Assembly: GCA_964462985.1 (NCBI GenBank)
Contig: CAYXAA010000007.1
Coordinates: forward strand, 95,319 to 159,318
Direction: 5' to 3'
Length of the DNA stretch: 64,000 nucleotides
Source of the DNA: CAYXAA01 sp964462985
Lineage (GTDB): Bacteria > Pseudomonadota > Alphaproteobacteria > Rhizobiales > Stappiaceae
In this document: positions 16,689-23,896 of the stretch, piece after piece
Numbering within the stretch: the stretch's first letter is position 1
How the letters are laid out: every line of letters starts with the position of its first letter
The notes under the pieces: model-generated
What the model was told of the DNA's origin: nothing
The model's input: the letters and a program-made list of their open reading frames with translations, nothing else
Database searches by the model: none
Position numbers and translations under genes: made by a program

Positions 16689-17912
16689 ATGATCCCGACC
16701 CTTGACGACATCCGCAAGGCCGCAGGGCAGATCGAGGGTGCCGTCATGCGCACGCCCTTCCTGCCAGCTCCCAAGCTCTCCGACCTCACCGGCGCCGAGA
16801 TCTCGGTCAAGTACGAGAACCTGCAAGTCACCAACGCCTTCAAGGAGCGCGGCGCGCTGGTAAAGCTGCTGTCGCTCGCACCGGAAGAGCGTGCCCGCGG
16901 CGTCATCGCAATGTCGGCCGGCAATCACGCCCAGGCAGTCGCCTATCATGCGCAGCGCCTCGGCATCCCGGCAACGATCGTGATGCCGCGCACCACCCCG
17001 TTCGTGAAGATCGCTGCCACCCGAAGCTACGGCGCCCGGGTCGTGCTCGCCGGTGAGATGCTGGCCGAAGCCCAGACCGAGGCCGAGCGGATCGCGGATG
17101 CGGAAGCACTGGTTTGGGTCCATCCCTACGACGACCCGCATGTCATCGCCGGTCAGGGCACCATCGCGCTGGAGATGCTTGACGACGACCCCGCCCTTGA
17201 GGTGCTGATCGTGCCGCTTGGCGGCGGCGGCCTGATCTCCGGCATGGCGATCGCTGCAAAGGCGCTGAAGCCGGGAATCGAGGTGATTGGCGCGGAAGCT
17301 GCACTTTACCCGTCAATGTGGGCGGCGCTGCGCGGCGTTCCGGCCAAGTGCGGCGGCCCGACCCTTGCCGAGGGCATCGCGGTCAAGAACGTCGGCAAGC
17401 TGACCGAACAGATCGTGCGCAAGCTGGTCGACGACGTGGTTCTCGTCGATGAACCGGCGATCGAGCGCGCCGTCAACGCTTATCTCACCCGGCAGAAGGT
17501 GATGGCAGAGGGCGCCGGTGCGGCCGGCCTTGCTGCCATGCTCGCCGCCCCGGACCGGTTCCGTGGTCGCACTGTCGGCCTCGTGCTGTGCGGCGGCAAC
17601 ATCGATCCGAGACTGCTCTCATCCATCATGGTGCGCGAGCTCGCGCGGGACGGCCGCATCGTCGCCGTCCGCATCACGACGCCGGACCGGCCGGGCGTCC
17701 TTGGCGAGATAGCAACACTGATCGGCACGCTCGACGGCAACATCCTGGAGGTCTCGCATCATCGGCTGTTCCTCAATGTGCCTGCCAAGGGCACGACACT
17801 CGATGTCACCTTCGAGACTCATGACGCCGCGCACGCCGCCGAGATCATCACCGCGATGGAAGCAGCGCAGTTCCGGGTCCAGCGCCTCGATGTCGCCGAG
17901 GCGGGAGTCTGA
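16689..17912 (+). CDS. Threonine ammonia-lyase with C-terminal ACT domain
   Basis: This PLP enzyme deaminates threonine (and serine) to 2-oxobutyrate and ammonia. From ATG 16689 it has 407 residues. The PLP lysine is in ENLQVTNAFKERGALVKL, the phosphate loop in PLGGGGLISGMA, and SAGNHAQAVAYHAQRLG is the asparagine loop. An ACT domain from about residue 330 (AVRITTPDRPGVLGEIATLI) suggests amino-acid allostery. The length matches the catabolic-type single-ACT form rather than the long IlvA, so I leave the symbol empty. It lies close behind the exporter gene on the same strand. Confidence 0.93.
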   Translation: MIPTLDDIRKAAGQIEGAVMRTPFLPAPKLSDLTGAEISVKYENLQVTNAFKERGALVKLLSLAPEERARGVIAMSAGNHAQAVAYHAQRLGIPATIVMPRTTPFVKIAATRSYGARVVLAGEMLAEAQTEAERIADAEALVWVHPYDDPHVIAGQGTIALEMLDDDPALEVLIVPLGGGGLISGMAIAAKALKPGIEVIGAEAALYPSMWAALRGVPAKCGGPTLAEGIAVKNVGKLTEQIVRKLVDDVVLVDEPAIERAVNAYLTRQKVMAEGAGAAGLAAMLAAPDRFRGRTVGLVLCGGNIDPRLLSSIMVRELARDGRIVAVRITTPDRPGVLGEIATLIGTLDGNILEVSHHRLFLNVPAKGTTLDVTFETHDAAHAAEIITAMEAAQFRVQRLDVAEAGV

Positions 17913-17990
17913 GGCGGTGGGCGAAGGCCGCATGTTTGATTCCGGCCGTCAAATCCCCATCTTTAGCCCATGGAAGATGAGGAGACCCGC

Positions 17991-18482
17991 ATGACCCAGC
18001 ACACGGCCTACGCCATGGACGACCGGATCGACCGTACCGATCCGTTCGCACATCCACGGCTTTATGATGGTGTGCGGACGAAGCGGATCTTCGCGTTCTG
18101 CATCGACGTGATCGCGATCGCCCTGCTGACCTTCGCCGCCGGCGTGGTGGTGTTCTTCCTCGGGATCTTCACTCTTGGCCTAGGCTGGCTGATCTACCCG
18201 ATCCTGTGGCAGGCGGTGGCACTCGCCTACACCGCCTTCACGCTCGGAGGAGCCAATGCCGCGACGCCAGGAATGCGCGCCATGGGCCTTGAGATGCGGC
18301 TGTGGTACGGCGCCAGACCTTACCCGCTGCTCGCCGCCATGCATGCGCTCCTGTTCTGGTTCTCCGTTGCCCTCCTGACGCCGCTCGTGCTGCTCGTCTC
18401 ACTGCTCACGCAGCGCAAGCGCCTGCTGCACGACATCATCCTCGGCACGGTGGTGGTCAATTCGCCTGCCGACGCTGCCTGA
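17991..18482 (+). CDS. RDD-family membrane protein
   Basis: A 163-residue inner-membrane protein has the RDD layout. After the Arg-containing segment with residues KRIFAFCIDVIAIALLTFAA come a second helix pair (GWLIYPILWQAVALAYTAF) and the conserved GGANAATPGMRAMGLEMRL, and the C-terminus has RKRLLHDIILGTVVV. The ATG at 17991 is preferred because GAGGAG lies six bases upstream; an ATG at 17970 would place that sequence inside the gene. RDD proteins have no settled function, though some act in ion exchange. Confidence 0.9.
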   Translation: MTQHTAYAMDDRIDRTDPFAHPRLYDGVRTKRIFAFCIDVIAIALLTFAAGVVVFFLGIFTLGLGWLIYPILWQAVALAYTAFTLGGANAATPGMRAMGLEMRLWYGARPYPLLAAMHALLFWFSVALLTPLVLLVSLLTQRKRLLHDIILGTVVVNSPADAA

Positions 18483-18775
18483 CTGACCCGTCGTCTGACC
18501 TGTCGAACGGCCGCTGCGATCCGCCACCGTGCGGCACACCGACGCAGCGATCCACAGCCTTGTGTTGCCGCGACAAGAAGGCGTCGATTTTGCCGATAGA
18601 AAGCCTTAGGTTTGCCGCTGGCGTGCGGTCCCGCGACGCATCATCGTGCCGCGGTATCGTGCCCGTCTGTACGGAATTCGAAACGGGCCGAGTCGAATGC
18701 CGGCCACACAACGTCCGCGTCGGTTCGGAACCTTGAGGGAGCCGGCACGGGAATTGCCGGAGACCTGGCCGACGC

Positions 18776-20614
18776 ATGCAGACCGCCGACCTTCCCATGA
18801 TCCTCACGCTCCTGGTGGTGAGCGCGACGATCGTGCTCTACGCCGTGGAACGGTTCGCGATCGAAATTGTCGCCCTTGGCTCGGTCGTTGCCCTGGTTGC
18901 CATCGTTACCCTGTTCGACGTGCCGTACGGCGACGACACTCTCGATCCGGGTGCCCTACTCAGCGGCTTCGCAAATCCGGCGCTTATTACGGTGATTGCG
19001 CTGCTTGTCGTCGGACAGGGCCTGTTCCAGACCGACGCGCTGGAAAGGCCGGCGCAGTTCATCGTCCAAATTACCCGCCGCCATAAGTTGCTCGCAGCCG
19101 GCCCGATCCTGCTCGGGGTCGGCTTAATCAGCGCATTTTTGAACAACACGCCGGTCGTGGTGATGTTCCTGCCGATCCTGTCGGCCATGGCGGTCGCCCA
19201 GGGACATTCGGCGGCGCGCTACATGATGCCGCTGTCCTTCATCGCCATTCTCGGCGGCATGACCACGCTGATCGGCTCGTCGACCAACCTTCTGGTCGCG
19301 GACGTTGCCGCCCGGTCGAGCGACGTCCGGCTTGGCTTCTTCAGCTTCACCCCGCTCGGCACCACACTGGCCCTGATCGGAGCGGTCTACGTCCTGTTCG
19401 TGATGCCGTTCCTGCTCAAGCCCCGCAAGACCATGACCGAGGAATTCCAGTCGACCTCGGGCAAGCAGTTCATCGCCGAGATCTCCATTGGCTACGGTCA
19501 TCCGCTGGTTGGCGTGACGGCTGTCTCCGGCATGTTCCCCGAGCTCAAGGACATGACGGTGCGCCTCGTCCAGCGCGGCGAGCGTCCGATCCTGCCTCCG
19601 TTCGAGAACGTCACGCTGTCACCGGGCGATACCGTCATTGTCGCTGCCACCCGCTCCGCGCTGACGCGCGCGCTTGCCCGCCGCAACCCCCTGATCGGCG
19701 CCGAGGCTCAGGACCAGCATGAGGGCGAGGCGAGCCTGACGGTCAACGGCTCGCTTACGCTTGCGGAGACCGTGGTCGCTCCGGCGTCCCGCCTCACCGG
19801 CCGCACCATCAGCCAGTCGGGGCTGCACGCCAACACCGGCTGCGTCGTCATGGGAATCCAGCGCCGGTCGCGCATGCCGCGCATGGCCATGACCGACATT
19901 CGCCTCGAACCCGGAGACGTGCTGTTGCTTGCCGGGCAACGCGAGGACATCGAGCGGCTGCGCGGCAACCGCGACGTGCTGTTGCTGGATTGGTCCGCGG
20001 CCGAAGTGCCGCTGCGCCGCTACGCACCGCGTGCGCTGGCGATCTTCGCCATTATGGTCACCCTTGCCGCGACGGGAGTCGTGCCGATCGTTTCAGCGGC
20101 GCTGTTCGGCACATTCGCCATGATCGTCGGTCGCTGCCTCAATGTGCGCCAGGCGCTCCGGGCGATCGACAGCCGCATCTTCATGCTGATCGGCTCCTCG
20201 ATCGCCTCGGCTACCGCGCTCGAGGCCAGCGGCGGCGCCGCCGCCATCGCTCAGCTCCTGGTCGACGCACTGGAGGGCCAGTCGCCAATCGTGCTGCTGT
20301 CGAGCCTGTTCTTCTTGGTGATGCTGCTCACCAACATCCTGTCGAACAACGCAACGGCGGTGCTGTTCACGCCGATCGCGATCGGCATGGCCGAGCGCAC
20401 CGGCATGCCGACGGAGGCATTCGTCGTCTGTATCGTGTTTGCCGCCAACTGCTCCTTCGCCACGCCGATCGGCTATCAGACCAACCTGATCGTGATGGGA
20501 CCAGGGCATTACCGCTTCGCCGACTTCATCAAGGCCGGCGCGCCGCTCGCCGCAATCTTATGGATCGCGTTCACAGTCATGGCTCCGATGTATTATGGTT
20601 TCGGAACACGATGA
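18776..20614 (+). CDS. SLC13-type transporter with two TrkA-C (RCK_C) domains
   Basis: This 612-residue inner-membrane protein belongs to the divalent anion/sodium symporter group. Membrane halves flank a cytoplasmic insert of about residues 210-400 holding two RCK_C domains (GMFPELKDMTVRLVQRGERP with SPGDTVIVAATRSAL, and VMGIQRRSRMPRMAMTDIRL with PGDVLLLAGQREDIERL). The paired helix-hairpin signatures SAFLNNTPVVVMFLPIL and TNILSNNATAVLFTPIAIG contain the Asn-Asn motifs of the family. The substrate may be sulfate, a dicarboxylate or another anion. The 293 bases upstream contain nothing recognisable. It ends 22 bases before bpt. Confidence 0.92.
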   Translation: MQTADLPMILTLLVVSATIVLYAVERFAIEIVALGSVVALVAIVTLFDVPYGDDTLDPGALLSGFANPALITVIALLVVGQGLFQTDALERPAQFIVQITRRHKLLAAGPILLGVGLISAFLNNTPVVVMFLPILSAMAVAQGHSAARYMMPLSFIAILGGMTTLIGSSTNLLVADVAARSSDVRLGFFSFTPLGTTLALIGAVYVLFVMPFLLKPRKTMTEEFQSTSGKQFIAEISIGYGHPLVGVTAVSGMFPELKDMTVRLVQRGERPILPPFENVTLSPGDTVIVAATRSALTRALARRNPLIGAEAQDQHEGEASLTVNGSLTLAETVVAPASRLTGRTISQSGLHANTGCVVMGIQRRSRMPRMAMTDIRLEPGDVLLLAGQREDIERLRGNRDVLLLDWSAAEVPLRRYAPRALAIFAIMVTLAATGVVPIVSAALFGTFAMIVGRCLNVRQALRAIDSRIFMLIGSSIASATALEASGGAAAIAQLLVDALEGQSPIVLLSSLFFLVMLLTNILSNNATAVLFTPIAIGMAERTGMPTEAFVVCIVFAANCSFATPIGYQTNLIVMGPGHYRFADFIKAGAPLAAILWIAFTVMAPMYYGFGTR

Positions 20615-20636
20615 CTGACGCAGGAAAGGTCGCGCC

Positions 20637-21383
20637 GTGACACGACAGACGACCGAAACACCGCAGTTCTACCTGACCGCGCCCTCGCCCTGCCCGTATT
20701 TGGCCGGCAAGCAGGAGCGCAAGGTGTTCACGCATCTGGTCGGTCCGCACGCCACCGCGCTCAACGACATCCTGACCCAAGGCGGATTCCGGCGCAGCCA
20801 GAACATTGCCTATCGTCCCGCCTGCGAGAACTGCCGGGCCTGCATCTCGGTCCGCGTCGAGGTCGATGCGTTCCAGTGGACGCGCTCGTTCCGCCGCAAC
20901 TGGGCCCGCAACGCCGACATCGTCGCCAGCATGCTGCCGCCCGCCCCGTCGGGCGAGCAATACGATCTGTTCCGGCGCTATCTTGACGCCCGCCACGCCA
21001 ACGGCGGGATGTCGGACATGACCGTTCTCGACTATGCCATGATGGTCGAGGACACCCATGTCGACACGATGCTGATCGAATACCATCGCCGGTCGACCGC
21101 GGGCGAGGCCGGCCCGCTTGTCGCTGTCGCCCTCACCGACCGTCTCAATGACGGTTTGTCGATGGTCTATTCGTTCTACGACCCGCACATGAAGGACGCC
21201 GGGCTCGGCACCTATATGATTCTCGACCACATCAAGCGCGCCCGCGCGCTCGGCCTGCCTTACGTCTATCTCGGCTATTGGGTCGATGGCTCGCCGAAGA
21301 TGGCCTACAAGACCCGTTTCCTGCCCCAGGAACACCTCGGCGGCCAGGGCTGGCGCAGTTACACCCCGCCGACCGATACCTGA
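20637..21383 (+). CDS. bpt: Aspartate/glutamate leucyltransferase Bpt (arginyl-tRNA-protein transferase family)
   Basis: Bpt transfers leucine from Leu-tRNA to proteins with N-terminal Asp or Glu, feeding the N-degron pathway. The 248-residue product begins from a GTG at 20637 with residues TRQTTETPQFYLTAPSPCPY. The N-terminal Cys motif appears as PCPYLAGKQERKVFTHLVG, followed by GGFRRSQNIAYRPACENCRA with the second Cys pair. The GNAT-like half has SMVYSFYDPHMKDAGLGTYM and YLGYWVDGSPKMAYKTRF, and these are strongly diagnostic. Close spacing to the upstream transporter suggests cotranscription. Confidence 0.95.
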   Translation: MTRQTTETPQFYLTAPSPCPYLAGKQERKVFTHLVGPHATALNDILTQGGFRRSQNIAYRPACENCRACISVRVEVDAFQWTRSFRRNWARNADIVASMLPPAPSGEQYDLFRRYLDARHANGGMSDMTVLDYAMMVEDTHVDTMLIEYHRRSTAGEAGPLVAVALTDRLNDGLSMVYSFYDPHMKDAGLGTYMILDHIKRARALGLPYVYLGYWVDGSPKMAYKTRFLPQEHLGGQGWRSYTPPTDT

Positions 21384-21445
21384 GACGTTGCCGCAGCGTG
21401 TCGGCTGCCGTGCGATGGTCCGCACGCCCCCCCAACCGGCTCACC

Positions 21446-22105
21446 TCATTTCTCGCCGAGGAATGCCTTAATGTCGGTGAAGACGGCGCGGAACATGTCG
21501 CGCGTCAGGCGGCCGGTGTTGGTGTTGTAGCGCGAGCAGTGATAGCTGTCGAACAGTGCCGGGGCGCCGGGCAGGTCGTGTCGGGCGCCGTGGCGGAACG
21601 GGAAGGCCGCCCGCCGGACCGCCATGGACGACAGCACCGCATCATGCGCGATCCGCCCCAGGGCAAGGATCGCCTCCAGTTTCGGGTAGCGCGCAATGGT
21701 CCGCTCGAGAAAGGGCGAACAGCCGCGTATCTCGGCGGGAGTCGGCTTGTTCTCCGGGGGCACACAGCGCACCGCGTTGGTGATCGCGGCCGCGACGAGT
21801 TCCAGGCTGTCATCTGGCCGCGCCTGGTACTGCCCGCGGGCGAAGCCGAAATCGGCAAGGGTCTCGTAGAGCAGGTCGCCGGCATAGTCGCCGGTAAACG
21901 GCCGGCCGGTGCGGTTGGCACCGCGCAGACCGGGGGCGAGACCGACCACAAGCAACCGAGCTTCGTCCGTCCCGAAAGTCGCCACCGGAGCGTTGAACCA
22001 CTCCGGCTCACGTGCGCGGTGCATCTCCCGGAAGGCAGCCAGCCGCGGGCAGATCGGACAATCGCGCTCGGGATCGGCCGGCCCTATTGTGGCAACGACG
22101 CTCAA
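21446..22105 (-). CDS. Family 5 uracil-DNA glycosylase (UDGb type) with 4Fe-4S cysteines
   Basis: This enzyme excises uracil and probably other deaminated bases from DNA. The 219-residue product has cluster cysteines in DCPICPRL and in AVRCVPPENKPTPAEIRGC. Motif 1 is LAPGLRGANRTGRPFTGDYA, where a small residue replaces the catalytic Asp/Asn of other families, as in family 5. Motif 2 is SYHCSRYNTNTGRLT; many relatives have Pro where this has Cys. The ATG overlaps the end of the NYN gene (ATGA). The two are transcribed together, suggesting a shared nucleic-acid function or just compact packing. Confidence 0.9.
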   Translation of the reverse strand: MSVVATIGPADPERDCPICPRLAAFREMHRAREPEWFNAPVATFGTDEARLLVVGLAPGLRGANRTGRPFTGDYAGDLLYETLADFGFARGQYQARPDDSLELVAAAITNAVRCVPPENKPTPAEIRGCSPFLERTIARYPKLEAILALGRIAHDAVLSSMAVRRAAFPFRHGARHDLPGAPALFDSYHCSRYNTNTGRLTRDMFRAVFTDIKAFLGEK

Positions 22106-22683
22106 AGGTCTTCGTTGTCGTCGCCGTCGCGCTCGGCATGGCGCGGGTTACGCTCCGACGGATCGCGCCCGATCCGCGGCGCGAGCGTCGCCAGATCAAT
22201 GAAATGATCGGCCTGCCGCCGAAGGTCGTCGGCGATCATCGGCGGCTGAGACTGCAGCGTCGAGACGACGGACACCTTGCGACCCTTGCGCTGCAGCGCC
22301 TCGACCAGGGAGCGGAAATCGCCGTCGCCGGAGAACAGGACGATATGGTCGACGTGCTCCACCATCTGCATCGCGTCGACCGCCAGCTCGATATCCATGT
22401 TTCCCTTGACCTTGCGCCGGCCACTGGAGTCAATGAATTCCTTGACCGGCTTGGTCACGACTTTGTAGCCATTGTAGTCAAGCCAATCGATCAAAGGGCG
22501 AATGGAAGAGTATTCTTGATCTTCTATCAGTGCCGTATAATAATACGCTCGGAGGAGATACCCTTTTGACTGGAACTCTTTCAACAACCGCTTGTAGTCG
22601 ATATCAAAGCCAATTGCCTTTGCCGTAGAATACAGGTTCGCCCCGTCGATAAACAAGGCAACCTTCTCTCTCGGATCGAACAT
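22102..22683 (-). CDS. NYN (PIN-like) domain protein, LabA/DUF88 type
   Basis: A 193-residue soluble protein has an NYN nuclease-like fold. Conserved acidic positions are in VALFIDGANLYSTAKAIGF, in NMDIELAVDAMQMVEHVDH and in IVLFSGDGDFRSLVEALQRKG. Together they form the metal site expected of PIN-type RNases. The last 25 residues are charged and probably disordered (RNPRHAERDGDDNEDL). Rhizobial genomes usually keep this gene near rpoZ, as here. The substrate is unknown. Its stop overlaps the glycosylase start downstream. Confidence 0.92.
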   Translation of the reverse strand: MFDPREKVALFIDGANLYSTAKAIGFDIDYKRLLKEFQSKGYLLRAYYYTALIEDQEYSSIRPLIDWLDYNGYKVVTKPVKEFIDSSGRRKVKGNMDIELAVDAMQMVEHVDHIVLFSGDGDFRSLVEALQRKGRKVSVVSTLQSQPPMIADDLRRQADHFIDLATLAPRIGRDPSERNPRHAERDGDDNEDL

Positions 22684-23241
22684 TCCTCAGCAAACCTTTC
22701 TAGGTCACCCGCGCCGACGACACGCCTCGACAGAGGTGGATGCCGCCGGGATCGGAGCAACCGTTCACGCGACCATTTTTCGCAGCATTCCCTGGAAACC
22801 GGAACGATCCTGTCCTGTGTGGCGAGCGCCTTCAGCCACCGGATCACCGATGACGCTGCGTGCATTTGCCGCTGCATCGACGTCGTCTCGGTCGCGCGAC
22901 GCAATAGTCGCTTCGTCCAGAATCGCTTTCGGTAGCCTTTTTGCGCCGCTCGGGCACCTCCAAATATGGAAGTCCCAATCTTCTTAATTTTACCGTCTTC
23001 GAAACTAGTTGGAATCTGAAGACAGCCGTCAGCGATCACTACACCATTTTACGCATGTCCTGCAACAAAAGTCGCTGCATCGATCCCCAGGAACGACTGC
23101 ATGCCGGCTGCTTTGCAGACGCGCGACAACGAAGCCTCCCGTCAACCGGCAACTACAAGTGATTCCTGGCCAAGACTTGCGTTCTTCTTCGTTCGCGACT
23201 ATGTGTCCACCCTTGCCTTTCCCAAGACATGGAGACAACGC
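22684..23241. other. 558-base divergent intergenic region, NYN gene / rpoZ
   Basis: This long non-coding stretch between divergent genes includes an AT-richer patch at about 22970-23060 that stands out from the surrounding GC-rich DNA. A candidate rpoZ promoter lies at its right end. No reading frame here looks like protein-coding sequence. An unannotated small RNA is possible, but I see no clear terminator for one. Confidence 0.5.
23176..23204 (+). promoter_or_regulatory. Candidate sigma-70 promoter of rpoZ
   Basis: CTTGCG (-35) and CTATGT (-10) are separated by exactly 17 bases. They resemble the rhizobial consensus CTTGAC-N17-CTATAT. It would give a leader of about 30 bases before the rpoZ ATG. 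Confidence 0.5.
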
Positions 23242-23643
23242 ATGGCGCGCGTGACAGTCGAAGACTGCATCGACAAGGTCGAAAACCGCTTCGAACTGGT
23301 GCTGCTGGCGAGCCATCGAGCCCGGATGATTTCGAGCGGTTCGCCGCTGACCGTGGACCGCGACAACGACAAGAACCCGGTCGTCGCCCTGCGCGAGATC
23401 GCAGAAGAGACCGTCAGCGTCGAGGATCTGAAGGAGGATCTGATCCATTCCCTTCAGAAATATGTCGAGGTCGACGAGCCGGAGCCGGAGGCCGTGCCGA
23501 TGGTGCCCAGTCAATCCGGCCAGGGCGGCACCGAGGTCAATGCCGTCGACGATTCCAACGTCGAGTTCGACCGCATGTCAGAGGAAGATCTGCTGCGCGG
23601 TCTGGAAGGTCTTGTCCCACCGGAACGCACCGACGATATCTAA
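23242..23643 (+). CDS. rpoZ: RNA polymerase omega subunit
   Basis: Omega helps RNA polymerase assembly and forms part of the ppGpp-binding site. The 133-residue product starts MARVTVEDCIDKVENRFELV, the universal N-terminus, followed by HRARMISSGSPLTVDRDNDK and PVVALREIAEETV. An acidic, probably disordered C-terminal tail (after about residue 75) is a usual alphaproteobacterial feature. GGAG lies seven bases before the ATG. It directly precedes the ppGpp synthetase/hydrolase gene, a conserved pairing that is functionally sensible. Confidence 0.97.
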   Translation: MARVTVEDCIDKVENRFELVLLASHRARMISSGSPLTVDRDNDKNPVVALREIAEETVSVEDLKEDLIHSLQKYVEVDEPEPEAVPMVPSQSGQGGTEVNAVDDSNVEFDRMSEEDLLRGLEGLVPPERTDDI

Positions 23644-23765
23644 TGTAAACCTACCTGCCACCGGCGCGCCGAGCCGCATCAGCGCTCGGGTTCTGCCCAG
23701 GTCCTATTCGCGCATTTGCACCCTGTGGCGGCATGGTCGTGAGCAGATGTCAATCTTGGAAGGAA

Positions 23766-23798
23766 CACTAGAAGTCTCATATCTCTAGTGGCTCTTTT
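23766..23798 (+). terminator. Possible terminator after rpoZ
   Basis: CACTAGA pairs with TCTAGTG (7 bp) across an 11-base partly pairable loop, followed by GCTCTTTT. It lies 122 bases after the rpoZ stop and before the rsh promoter region. The stem is AT-rich and weak. Confidence 0.45.
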
Positions 23799-23802
23799 GA
23801 AT

Positions 23803-23832
23803 TTGACATTTGAATACGAACTTGCCGCTAAT
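23803..23832 (+). promoter_or_regulatory. Candidate promoter of rsh
   Basis: TTGACA is followed after 18 bases by GCTAAT, about 65 bases before the rsh start. The -35 element is perfect and the -10 is a 4/6 match. Confidence 0.45.
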
Positions 23833-23896
23833 GCGGGTTCAGATGTCGAATTCGCCCTATTAGCCGCGTGGCCGTCGGCTGCCGGTGACTTGCGCC

